Below, in pieces: positions 46,326 through 57,609 of a DNA stretch of 64,000 bases (the first letter of the stretch is position 1; each line of letters opens with the position of its first letter). Location: positions 5,538,109 through 5,602,108 of the forward strand of contig OZ023195.1 of NCBI GenBank assembly GCA_963995505.1, given 5' to 3'. The notes under the pieces are model-generated. The model saw nothing but the letters and a program-made list of their open reading frames with translations. It searched no databases and was not told the origin of the DNA. Made by a program: the position numbers and the translations under genes. Origin of the DNA: Hypericum androsaemum. Taxonomy: Eukaryota; Streptophyta; Magnoliopsida; Malpighiales; Hypericaceae.

Positions 46326-47607
46326 TTAATAAAAATAAATTTAACTACCTAAAGTTCATTCTATTTAGTATATCATAAATACAAGGTACCATATTTAATG
46401 AATTAAATGATAGAGAAATTTCAGTACAAGTATAATAAAAATAAATACCTAAGTAATAAATATTGATTTTAATGCTTAAAATTATCCATTATATGAAGAT
46501 ATTCATTGTATAGCTTTGGGCGCACACTAAAAAATTGTCCTCTTACGAATTAATTATTCATATGAAAGATAAATTATTTTGGTTTATATCCTACTAAATT
46601 TACACGTTCACTCATGAAAAGAATTCCTCCTAACATTTATTATCGATACATTTCATTTCTTCATGAATTTAAACATATATTTAATAAATTATGATTAAAC
46701 ATATTTAATGTACGGTGATGAAATGAATTACTATATAAACAATCTAAAGAATAATTCTAAAAATTAGACCAAACAATGACTTCTTATCTAAAAGGTGTCC
46801 AAAAATCAACCACGACTGATCAAATACGTAAACTATTATGTGATTATATATTTTACTAAATTGTCATAATTATATATTTATCATTTTAGATGATTATTAA
46901 TTTTTATTATTGATTAGACTAAATATTTATATAGGGGAATTTGAAAAAATATTATCTTATTAATTTATCAAAATTATTAATTTTTTGAACTAGTACGAGT
47001 TGAGACCAGGCAAATTATTAATTTAGAGAGTATATTAATTTATTGAATAATAATTTATGGAGATTTTATGTACTTCATTATGAAAAGCTGCCGCTGGCTC
47101 CCTTGTCCCTCGTATGCACTTAATAAACAATGACATTGGATTAACATACCCTAGAAATCGAGAACCGGCAAAACAATCTTGGCCACCAAACTGAATAGCT
47201 AATGTAATACATCAATATTTCAGCTAATTGATACGAAATAGGAAACTTCAATTTTAAACGTTCTTTTCTCGTGATTGAAAAATATCATCAAAAGAGTTAT
47301 CTACAGTTAATCGTACTCAACTTTAAATTAATGGTGCCATATATATGGTGTTAGCATATACTAAAAGCTAATGTACTAAAACATTAGTGTACACTAAAAC
47401 GTTGTTTAGGTTTAGTAACTTCATCAAGCACATTCCAAAGAGGTTAACATTGGTACCTGCTTTCAGTGATAATTACAATATGATGCTTTTAATTTCAATA
47501 TTTGAGAGCCAAATCTCCAAAAATTACATCAAGTTATATTGCTTGAACTATGTCACGCCTCGATAATACACATGACAACTGTCCGAGGTATAATCCTCCT
47601 AAGTAGT
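46326..47607. other. Non-genic AT-rich stretch
   Basis: No ORF above background and no clear repeat ends. Confidence 0.4.
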
Positions 47608-48012
47608 GTTTTAAAAACAGCGATAAGATCGATGGTCAGACTGATAGTTAGACCGGTCAGACCACTACCAGGTACCAAATTTGAGTCGATTATTGGCTAA
47701 AACTGGCTTGCAGTCCGACCACTCGAACTCTGGTCAGGCCACCCCGTCAGACATTTTCGGGTGACTCGATTCATCCGGAATAGAAAAAATTTAACATTTT
47801 AGATTTGTTAAATTAATGTTTGAAGAATTTGTTTGGATAAATTATATATCAAAGTTTGTGAATATTTGAAATTATTTAGTATTTTATAATTTTTATGGTA
47901 AATTAAATTTATTTTATCATATTTAATAATTATTTGTATAAAAAAAAAGTTATGGTTGTCGGTAGCTTAGCCGGGTGAACCGGGACATTCTCGATTCGGT
48001 TTTAAAAATATT
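47608..48012. repeat. Short element with GTTTTAAAAA-type ends
   Basis: It starts near AGTGTTTTAAAAACAGCGA and ends near GGTTTTAAAAATATTAC. Inside it has repeated GGTCAGAC / GACCGGTCAGACC motifs. The same motif set occurs at 53280-53440 and 53508-54484, suggesting one DNA-transposon or MITE family. Confidence 0.45.
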
Positions 48013-49539
48013 ACTTGTAAGGCAGTAGAATTTATTATAAAAGAAAATCCAATAAATCCATAGTATTAATACTTAAAAAGACATAAAACTTGTCACCAAA
48101 TTTGAATAACCAAAAGTCTATAACAATGGTCTTTATTATTGGAAAAACATGGCAATGCATGCAGCTTGGAACCCTACTCCCGATCCGTAACTCCACCCGA
48201 AGGGTTTGAAACACATACGATTCGCGGGAGTTATTAAACTCAATAAGTGGATTATAAGTAGAAAACAACTTTTACACGTACTGATTGACAAAGCGAAACC
48301 AGGATTAATGAGCACAGAATACACACTAACAGAAATTTGGAAACAATAAAAGAGGTTAACAAGCCATGTATTAGAATAGGATTTCAGAGTCTATAGAAAC
48401 CTTGACGAAATTCTCGTGGGGTACTGATAAATTCTCTCCCGTTCTCGCGATATGGGCCTAAAAGACATGAAAATATCCCCACCACGAGTCCAAATAGTCC
48501 CTACGCCTCCCATCCATTTGAATACACATACCTCAGATTGCCAGGTAGCCCTATAATGGTGTGTGTAAACCACGGGGCCCAGAAGGATGTAGGAACCATC
48601 CCGCATGTCAGAACATAAACAAAACAGAAATCCAAAGGGCAGAAATCGACAGATCCAAAGCCACAGAAATCAAACAGAAATAGAACATAGTCATTATTTC
48701 GAAAACGGGTAGAGCATCTCAGAAATGCAAATAGGCAGAATACTTCGAAACAAAAATCATACACAATATTACCCAATATTTCAAAAACATGAAAACCCTA
48801 GGCAGTCCATACATTCACAGAATCTACTTACCTGGTGTAGCCATTAATCTCTAAATCTTCCCGATCACTCCTCCAACGAAGCTTCCAAAGTCCTACACGA
48901 ATTCTATTATTATTTCCTAAAAGAACAATCATGTAAAGATGAGGGAGGGATAGTAAAACTAGACTTACCCTCATGTTTCTAAGGACTTGGCTTGTTCCCT
49001 TGGGAATGATCTGTCGGGTTGATTGTTCGTTCCACCTTTTGAAAATGTTATCTGTGAGCTCTCTTATTGTATGTACAAATCAAATGAAGAGGGAAAAAAT
49101 AATACTTACCTTCTACCTCCAGTGAATCTCCTATAGCCTCGTCCTCTCCCAATATGTTCTCTTCGGTCTCGTTGTACCTTTCGCCTTCACAGAAAGAGGA
49201 AAATTTTGTGAGTCTCTTTGGTTGGCAAAAAAAGAGGACGACCAGCCCTTATTTAAAACAAATTCAGAGCTAAAAACCCTAGCTTTACCCTAATGTGGCT
49301 AGGATCACATGGGAATGGGAAATTTCTATATGCTCATCCAATTGTTAAAAAAGCCGATTACCACCCAAAACTTTAATAATGATCAGTTAGGAATTTTTAT
49401 TTCTTACAAACTATTTAATAGCCTCATTAATTGTACATGTTACCCACAGAATGGAAGCAAATTTATTGCAAATTAATGCCAGAACTACTAGGCTGCATTT
49501 GTGGTATAAGACATGTTTGGACAATGATTTTTGTCCCAA
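48013..49539. other. Non-coding stretch of unclear origin
   Basis: Frames at 48035-48776 (minus) have no known domain. 48830-49210 has more balanced composition than its surroundings, without a recognisable frame; it could be old retrotransposon sequence. Confidence 0.35.
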
Positions 49540-52305
49540 GTCCATGTTTTACAACAAATGACCCGAACAAGATGAAAAGTTGTCCAAGCCCTACATTAAA
49601 ATCTTGTCCATCTAAATCAATGGTCTTTCTCATGGAAACTAAGCAACAAAGGAAAGCTATTGATAAGATTAGAAGGAACTGCAAGTTTGATTTTTGTTTT
49701 TACATTGACCCATGTGGTAGATCCGGGGGTTTGGCGTTGTGGTAGACTTTGGATGTCGAAGTTGATGTCCTTAGTTTTTCGAAGAACTATATTGACACTC
49801 TTTGTAAATTCGTGAACTCGACTGTCTCTTGAAATTGCTCTTTTTTTTACGGCGAGCCTGATTCCTCCAAAAAGAGGAGATTTTAGAATTGGTTTACCTT
49901 GTCTTGCGGTCTCTTTCTTCTCCTTGGTTGTGCATTGGGGATCTTAATCTCATTACTTTTCCTGTGGAGAGGAAGGGCGGGTGTTCTCCTGATCCTTGGC
50001 AACTGGCCCTGATGCAGGAGTTCATTGATGCGGGTGAATTAATTGACTTTGGGTTCAAAGGGAATCCCTTTACTTGGTCGAATCTCAAGCTGGGGGATGA
50101 CAATATTTAGCAATGCCTGGACCGTGGTTTGGCTAATGTACAGTGGTGCAATGCCTTTCCCAAGGCTCAGGTCATCCACGGTCCCATTGAGGGCTCGGAT
50201 CATTGCTTTTTATTATTGCAAACTGACTTTTTAAAAGTCAAACGCAGGCCTTTCCGTTTTGAAGCCTTTTGGATTAAAGGGGTTGGTTGTAGGGAGGTGG
50301 TTGATCACTCCTGGTCTTGTCCGTCCCCTGGTCCTCCTCCTCTTATGTTTAAGAAAAAGGTTGTCTTTTGTTCTTCTAACTTGCTTTTATGGAGTAAAAA
50401 TTTGTGTGGTAACACGAAGGCCAGAATTGAGGAATTAACTGCTGAGCTCCTTTTGGTTCAATTGCGCAACCACGCTGCACAATGCAAAGATCGGAAGGTG
50501 CTTCTCAAAAGGGAATTGGCCTCCCTCTATGAAAAAGAAGAGATCTTTTGGCATCAAAGGTTGCGTGTCAATTGACTTTGTTGGGGCGACCGTAACACCT
50601 CCTTTTTTCACATAATTACCACTCAACGAAGGCAGGTTAACCAGGTAGTTAAGCTCCAAATCGATGATGGATCTTTGATTGAGGAGGAGTGTATTTTGCA
50701 GGATCTTGTGTTTAATTATTTTCAGGATTTTTTTACTCAAGTTCCCACTGATGATCCTACTTGCATTTTAGATTGCATTCCTCATTTGGTTTCTGTTGAC
50801 ATGTCTGTAGATTTACTTAAGCCTATTGCTTTTGAGAAAGTCCGTGCTGCTGTTTTTGGTATGGGTGGGACCAAGTCTCCTGGTCCCGATAGTTTTCCTG
50901 GCATTTTCTTCCAAAAATTTTAGGCCATTGTAAAAGATGACCTTTTTCAGCTTGTGTTGAATCTTTTTGCTACAGCTGATGTTCCTTGCGAGCTCAATAG
51001 GACTTATATTTCTCTGATTCCCAAGTCAAAAAATCCCTCTAACATCCATGGTTTTTTCCCTATTAGCTTATGCAACTTCGCTTACAAGGTGTATTCTAAA
51101 GTGTTGGCTAATCACTTGAGTCCTTGGATGGGGAGTCTTATCTCTGAAAGCCAGGGTGCTTTTGTCAAGGACAGAAGCATCCAAGATAATATCATTTTGG
51201 CTCATGAAGCTTTTCATTGTCTCAAGATGTCTAAACGGAAAACTTCTAATTCTATGGCCATTAAGTTAGATTTGAAAAAAACTTATGATTTGGTTGACTG
51301 GAACTTTTTGAAACTAATCATGTTTAAGCTTGGTTTTCCTTCTAGATAGATTGCATGTGTTATGAGATGTCTTTCCTCTACCTCTTATAGCATCCTTTTT
51401 AACGGTCAACCTCTTTGTTGGTTTGATGCTTCCCGCGGTATTAGACAAGGGGACCCTCTCTCCCCTTTTCTATTTTTGCTTATTTCTGATGCCCTTTCCC
51501 ACTTTATTAATCGTGCTAAGGTTTTAGGTGCTTTGCATGGCTTCAAGTTAAGTCATCACTGTCCTGCTCTTACCCATATCCTGTTTGCTGATGATACTTT
51601 AATTTTTGGCTGTTACTGAAGCCAGGTGTATTAAGTCTCTTCTGGTCAAATTTTCGGGCATCTCTGGACAGTCTATTAATTTCCATAAGTCCAGCATTCT
51701 ATTCTCTAATTGCGAACCTGCTGCTTCCAGACAAACGATTGTTGATATTCTTCAAATGCCGGAAATGCCTCTGGATGATAAGTACTTAGGTCTCCCATCT
51801 ATTTGGGGAAGATCTAAGAAGGATGCTTTGCAGTTTATCTTTGAAAAGATGCTTGCGAAGACTAGAAGTTGGAAACAAAAGCTATTGTCCATGTCTGGGA
51901 GGGAGACTTTGATCAAGTCTGTGCTTTCCTCCATCCCTTGTTACATAATGCAGTGCTTACTCTTGCATATTTCCTTTTGCACTAAGCTCAACAGTTTGAT
52001 GGCCAAATTCTGGTGGTCCGGGGATGTAGACAAGCGGATGGTGCACTGGCTCAGTTGGGACAAGCTGACTTGTTCCAAGAATGAGGGAGGTCTGGGTTTT
52101 AAAGATATGCGAATTTTTAACTTGGCTCTGCTTGCTAAACATGTGTGGAGGTTATTTTAGAACCAAGACTCCCTCTGCTTTCGTGTCTTAAAAGGGCTCT
52201 ACTTCTGCAATTCTGACTTACTGGCTGCTTCGAAAGGTCCAAGGCCATCTCAGATTTTTCTACCTAATCTATAATATACTTGGTTTGTTTCCCTTCCAAA
52301 AAAAA
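49540..52305 (+). mobile_element. L1-type LINE, 5' truncated and dead
   Basis: A non-LTR retrotransposon: APE-type endonuclease remnants, then reverse transcriptase, with no LTRs. A short A-run at 52298-52305 may be the poly-A end. ORF1 is absent, consistent with 5' truncation. Confidence 0.88.
49889..52160 (+). pseudogene. LINE endonuclease-reverse transcriptase with several nonsense codons
   Basis: Endonuclease motifs include CIGDLNLI (in 49889-50110) and the SDH box IEGSDHCFLL (in 50129-50575). Reverse transcriptase motifs are LISESQGAFVKDRSIQDNI, the A box AIKLDLKKTYD (Lys where Ala is usual), IRQGDPLSPFLFLL and the catalytic FADDT (near 51590). The C-terminal part is [15 protein letters not shown] and [12 protein letters not shown]. 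In-frame stops lie at 50108, 50573, 50921 and 51347, then a frameshift near 51606 and a stop at 52158. Three of the stops replace Trp expected in this family. Confidence 0.9.
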
Positions 52306-53279
52306 TCTAAATCAATGGGCCAAAAAAATTTATCCTAGATAAATTCATCTTTTGCTATTACTATATTACCCTTGCTTTCCTTTTTTATTCTATCGTCCTC
52401 TTTCCTGGTTGCTAAGGTTTTTAAAGCTTTTCTTTGCAAATTACTCCAAACAAATTTGATAGATCAATTACGACTAGCATTTTTTTATAGATCTTCCATG
52501 TTCATGCGATTATTCTGCCTCTTTAAAAATCTAATTACGGCTTACAATGAATACAGCAATTAGGATAGTGTCTCAATGAACCTAATTGCTCAGTTCCTAA
52601 AGTACCTAATTGCTAATAGTTCTTTCACGACTACTTTTTATGGTTCTTTCATGATTAAGTTTTTGCGGATGATTACATTTTTATTATTATTTTAATTTTA
52701 ATGGATCTATGGTATTGTAGTTTCTTATTAAAAGTCACCCAAATATGTGATGATGAATTTTACGTAGATTAATATATACTATTTTCGGTTTTAATAAAGA
52801 ATAATTTTATCTTTCATAAAATTTCAGACTTAACTGTTACACGTAGCAACTAGAGAATAATACTGGATGTCCAATCCTGGTAACCACTAACGTTCAGTAC
52901 AGTAGTTGCTTCTTCTTCACATTTTCCCCATTTCTCTCTCGTCATTTTATTGCTTCTTCTTCTTCCTTTTTTTTTTCATCTTCTCCCTTGTTCTTTTTTC
53001 GAATATTCATCACCCATAAACTCCTCCAAGAAAAAAAGGAATGTAACCATGCTTTAAAAAATAGTACCTTCAAAATCAGAAAATTAGAAGCAAATCTTTC
53101 CATATAACAACGAGATGACCATGAAGGTTAGAGAGTTCGGCAGCCGAGGAGGTCGTCTATATGGAGAAGAACGTATTAGAGAGTGCGGGCGTTCTATGTT
53201 GAATTTTGGGCGAAATTCGTGGAGGAAGAGGAAGAGTTAATTTTGAGAATTTTCAGAATTTTGGGTCAAAATTTTCACA
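52306..53279. other. Non-genic stretch
   Basis: AT-rich with a T/C-rich patch near 52910-52990. No domain-bearing ORF. Confidence 0.4.
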
Positions 53280-53440
53280 AACCAGATTTCCACGTCAAAA
53301 TTCTGGGTCGACTACCAAGTCTGACCAAAAATTATCCGGGTCGTTAAATAGATATTCTTACCTACTTTTCTGACACGGTGTTGGCTCCGATTTGCGGTCC
53401 GATCAGTTGGACCACATTTTTAAAAACTATGGTTTGAATC
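53280..53440. repeat. Partial copy of the GTTTTTAAAAAC-end family
   Basis: The segment up to GGACCACATTTTTAAAAAC (about 53408-53428) resembles the right end of the element at 53508-54484, with GGGTCGACTACCAAGTCTGACC and TCCGATCAGTTGG. Confidence 0.4.
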
Positions 53441-53507
53441 ATATTTGAATTATTCATTCCAAGAAAATTTTTGTTTAAATTAATTTATTGTTATGCTCCT
53501 TTTACTC

Positions 53508-54484
53508 ATTGTTTTTAAAGATGCAGTCTGACCAGTCGAACCGTGAATCGAAAGGTTCAACATCTCAAAAAATCAGATCAGGACGCCAACCTAATGAACC
53601 AGACTTTTTTCGGTCAAACTGGATGGTTGAACCAAAAAATTCTGGTTCGTTAATTTTTGCCCAAAAAAAAGTGAATAATCGAGCCTCCAACTTAGCAAAA
53701 TTTTCCATTTTCATTCCAACTTCGAACACTAGAATTTAAAAAGGGTAAATTACTCTAAAGTATCTCGAGTTTGCTTAAATATACTCAAAAGTCCCTCGTG
53801 TTTGAAAATTGATCTTGTTGTCCCTCTAGTTTACTTTTATTATACTTTTGGGTCTCTCAATAAATTTTTTTTTGTCATTGAAATGACAAAAATACCCTTA
53901 GAATAGAAAATAAAAAACTACTGACATCATCTCTTCTTCTACACATCTCTATCTTCTTCTTCATAGATTCAATAATAGATTCCTAGATCTAAAATCAATT
54001 AAAAAGTGAAACCTTTCGAGAATCAGCCCAGAAAAGCATAATTAACAACGCCGTGCTCGGGTCATGTTCATCCCTATACCATGTTCCTCCCCATGGCATC
54101 CCTGGTGGAGCAGGAGAAGTGGAGGTAGAGGTTCTTCCGGGTGATGGCACAGCGGACCCCCTGAAGGCAGACCCGAAAGTATAATAAAAGCAAACTAGAG
54201 GGACAACAAGATCATTTTTTAAACACGGGGAAATTTTGAGTATATTTAAGCAAATCTGAGGGACTTTAGAGTAATTTACCTATTTAGAAACCTTCCTTGA
54301 CACATGTATTTGATTCATTTGTGCATGTATTTGATAATTTTTGGAGGTGTAAATGTGATTACATATACGATTATACATATAATTTTAAAAATTATTTTTT
54401 ATTAAAAAAATTTGGTCCGATCGGCTGTTCAACTGGTCGGACCAAAATCTGGGTCAGACTCTGGGTCGTTTTTGAAAACAATGG
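53508..54484. mobile_element. Terminal-inverted-repeat element carrying a nested insertion
   Basis: The left end CATTGTTTTTAAAGATGCAG and the reverse complement of the right end, CATTGTTTTCAAAAACGACC, match at the tips. Both arms then carry AGTCTGACC-type motifs. No target duplication was found. A 539-bp Mutator-like MITE sits inside, so without it this element is about 430 bp. Confidence 0.55.
53743..54281. mobile_element. Mutator-like MITE (539 bp) nested in another element
   Basis: Inverted repeats of about 115 bp start GGGTAAATTACTCTAAAGT on the left and AGGTAAATTACTCTAAAGT on the complement of the right, and share GATCTTGTTGTCCCTCTAGT. The flanks ATTTAAAAA (53734-53742) and ATTTAGAAA (54282-54290) fit a 9-bp target duplication with one mismatch. 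No coding capacity. Confidence 0.83.
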
Positions 54485-55409
54485 CCCTGTTTCGCGAAAA
54501 AGATTGAGAACATATAGCAGATAGCAGATAGTAGATAGCAGATTGAAGAATGTGTTTGGTAAAATCAACTAGCATATAGCATATTGAAATTAATAGATTG
54601 TATATTTTGGTTACATTTTATTATTAATTTTTAAATTAAGCGTAAATAAAATAATCTAAATTATTTACTTAAAATAAAATAGTAATAATTTAATATTACT
54701 TATTTTGGTTAAATTGACGTCTCAACAATTGAAAAACTTAGTTATTTACTATATTTACGAATTTTTTTAAAAGATATTAGTTTTATAAATTTTTTGTTTG
54801 AAATATTTTCTTATATAATATAATTAACATCAAAATTTTTTGATCAAACATATAATATACAACTATCTAGTAAAGATTCATATTCATTGAAAATAGAATG
54901 AAAATAACAATATCATGTAGTTTCATATATACTGAATAATTTTATTTTTATTTACGAACATACGCATACTTTAAAATATATTGTGAATGAGAAAAAATTA
55001 TTTGTTAATTTTGTATTTATTTTGTTTGATATTTTTAAAATAATTATTATAACTTTTTTATCCGATATTACTATTGAGAATTTTATTCTCCAAAAATATT
55101 TTATGTTCATTAGATGACTTTTGGAATAAAAAATAGATATCATTAACTAGACGTATATTAGAAATAACATAATTCTTAATTATTATCTATAGGAAAAATA
55201 AATTTACTAAAGATGCAACCAAAATTATAAAGAAATAAAAAAAGAATAACTACTTTTTTGGTGGAAAAAAGAATAACTAACTAATCTATTATCTACTAGT
55301 TGATTGAAATAACTACACAATCTACTATTTTATCAAACAGGTAGATTGTACTTCCTACTCCTAATCTACTATCTAGCCCTCCAATCTATTTCAACAAACA
55401 CACCCAATG
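54485..55409. repeat. Probable hAT-like MITE with diverged ends
   Basis: The left end GGCCCTGTTTCGCGAAAAAG and the complement of the right end, GGGTGTGTTTGTTGAAATAG, are weakly similar. AGCAGATAG repeats on the left face CTATCTA-type sequence on the right. The interior is very AT-rich. Boundaries are approximate. Confidence 0.45.
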
Positions 55410-55674
55410 CTTTTACTGCCCTTTTCCGTTTCACTTTTACTAAATCCAAGCCCAGAAGAGTGACCAACGGCTTGGCCCATGTAATTTTTCTCTAAGCCCA
55501 ATGAAAGACCTTAACGGGCTCGAGTAAGCAGAAGTTCAGGACTTTAACCCCCGACTTATTTTGCCGAAACGGCGCGCGCTTTTGCCTGGCCCATGAAATG
55601 TTTTTTCGACACCTGGGACACCACACGCTTTTCCATAGTTTCCATTGCATTTTTATATATTTTTAAACGAATTT
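55410..55674. other. Short non-genic gap
   Basis: No feature recognised. Confidence 0.35.
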
Positions 55675-55815
55675 TACTCTACCGACTAATTTAAGTTCAA
55701 ATTGATAAAATTTTTAAATGTGACCAATATTTTTGAACAAGTATCTTATATTACTGCATTTCTAATATTTTGAACTCCAGACCTCGTGATAAACTAAAAC
55801 GACGCTTTCATTTGT
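55675..55815 (-). repeat. Degenerate SINE copy E
   Basis: On the minus strand GGTCTGGAGTTCAAAATATT, GAAATGCAGT, TACTTGTTC and GAACTTAAATTAGTCGGTAG follow the order seen in copy D at 46141-46325. Confidence 0.5.
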
Positions 55816-56511
55816 AAAAGTAAGAGGATTTTGAAAATTGGTTATTAAAAATTTAATAGTATTTAACAAAAAAAGATGGTTTAGATTAACTGTTTAATTA
55901 GTTATTAAAAATTAAACAGTATTAAATATTTATTAGAAAGATTTAAAATTTTTATCTAAATCAAACATGAATTTATTGTTCAAGTAAGAATTAACTGCGA
56001 AATGACATATCCAACAATAAATAACGGACCAACAATTCTGTCCTTCCTTAAGTCGCATTTATTGTTCAACTCTAACAACACAAAAAATTCAATTAAAAAA
56101 TTACTCCTAAAATGAGACTTGATTTTCAATATCATAACTTTCAAATAAATCCTCCCCTCACTCAGCCAACGAATATTTTTCTCCCCACGGATCATGTTTT
56201 ACTCGGAGTTACTTTTTTCTAAGTTTTTATATTCAAAATTGAGCACTTTTAGATTATATTTTAGGTTCCTAATAATATATTTTTTTTACATTTGTAACAT
56301 CAAAATTTTATAAGAGAATCCAAAAATTTTACCATTTGATCTCCTATTTACTTTTATGTATTCTTTTCCGTGACAAAATGGATCAGCCATTTCCCCACGC
56401 CATTTCTGATATTTACCCTTCCCCGTAATTTCCTATAAATAATAGAACCATATTAATGCTTGAAGACCAAAAATGAAAAAACAAGCCAAGAGAAAAGAGG
56501 GAGAGCGATAT
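55816..56511. other. Non-genic AT-rich gap
   Basis: No domain-bearing ORF. Ends at the left flank of the hAT-like element. Confidence 0.4.
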
Positions 56512-56519
56512 AGTCGGCT

Positions 56520-57601
56520 TAGGGCTGAGTATCCTTCGGTGTCATAGTTTTTGGCCCAAAATTGGGCCCGACACCGAAGAGATAAATTGGGCTTATTGGA
56601 CGCCGACGGTGTAACGATGTACACCAGCACTGACGGCGTCTCGGTGAGTCGGCGTGGAAGAAAAGCAAATCGGGCTGGCGGTGCAACGGGTTGAATTTGA
56701 GGTCCATTTGACGTTGGCCCATTAAATCCAAACTAAAAAAAATCTAAGCAAAAACAACGGATTTAAACATTCGTTTACGGATTCATCCCAAAAAGGATGC
56801 AACACCATTTGCAGATAAGCAACAAATCCATTTACAAACAACATGCAACTTATTTCAACAAAACAGAACATGCAACCCAGAATTCCCAATTTAGAAGTAA
56901 ACAACAAGTAACCCAGAATCGTGTAAATTAGTAATCATGTACAAACATAATCAAGGAGAGGGAGCCTACTGGAGAGGAAGAAGACAGGAGCGAGGACGGT
57001 GAACGGCGAATGGAGGAGAGGGAGAAGGGTGGAGGAGGAGTACCGTGTTGGGTTTTTAGGGTTTCTGGTGAAGGAGTAACTCGGCGAAGACGAAGAGAGG
57101 AAAAGGAGAAGGATGGAGGAGGATCGATGGTCGGCGAAGCGAGGAGGAGCTGTGGGCAGTGGCCGGCGAAGGGAGAGTTCTCCTTCTTCGGAAGTTTCAG
57201 ATTAGGGGGTTTCGATTAGAAAGGAGCAATGGTCGGGCTAGGTTTCGATTAGAAAGGAACAATGGTCGGATTCTTCTGAGATACAGAGAAGGGAGAAGGA
57301 GATGGAGAAGGGAGAACGAGAGTGGGAAGAGGATGAGAAGAATCGAGAAGCGTGGGGTGGGGTGGGGCTGGGTCTCTGGGTGAGTAACCAGATATTTATA
57401 CTTAGAAGAATGACGTCGTTTTGTTCGGTGTGGCGGCCTCGCGGTGTTGTAAAAAACGACACCGAATTGAACCCGACCGGTCAGTTTAAACCGACCGCGA
57501 ACCCACGAACCCATTTTTTGCATCGGGTTGAGTTCTGACCCTTCTTCGGGTCGGTTGATTTGTCGGTCGGTCGGATTTTTTCGGTTTCAAACTCAGCCTT
57601 A
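56520..57601. mobile_element. hAT-like element, 1.08 kb, non-autonomous
   Basis: Ends TAGGGCTGAGT (56520) and ACTCAGCCTTA (to 57601) are inverted repeats with one mismatch. The flanks AGTCGGCT (56512-56519) and AGTCGGGG (57602-57609) fit an 8-bp target duplication with two mismatches. The interior 56950-57400 is G/A-rich with low-complexity frames. No transposase motif. GACGTCGTTTTG boxes recall the MITE at 30619-31148. Confidence 0.75.
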
Positions 57602-57609
57602 AGTCGGGG

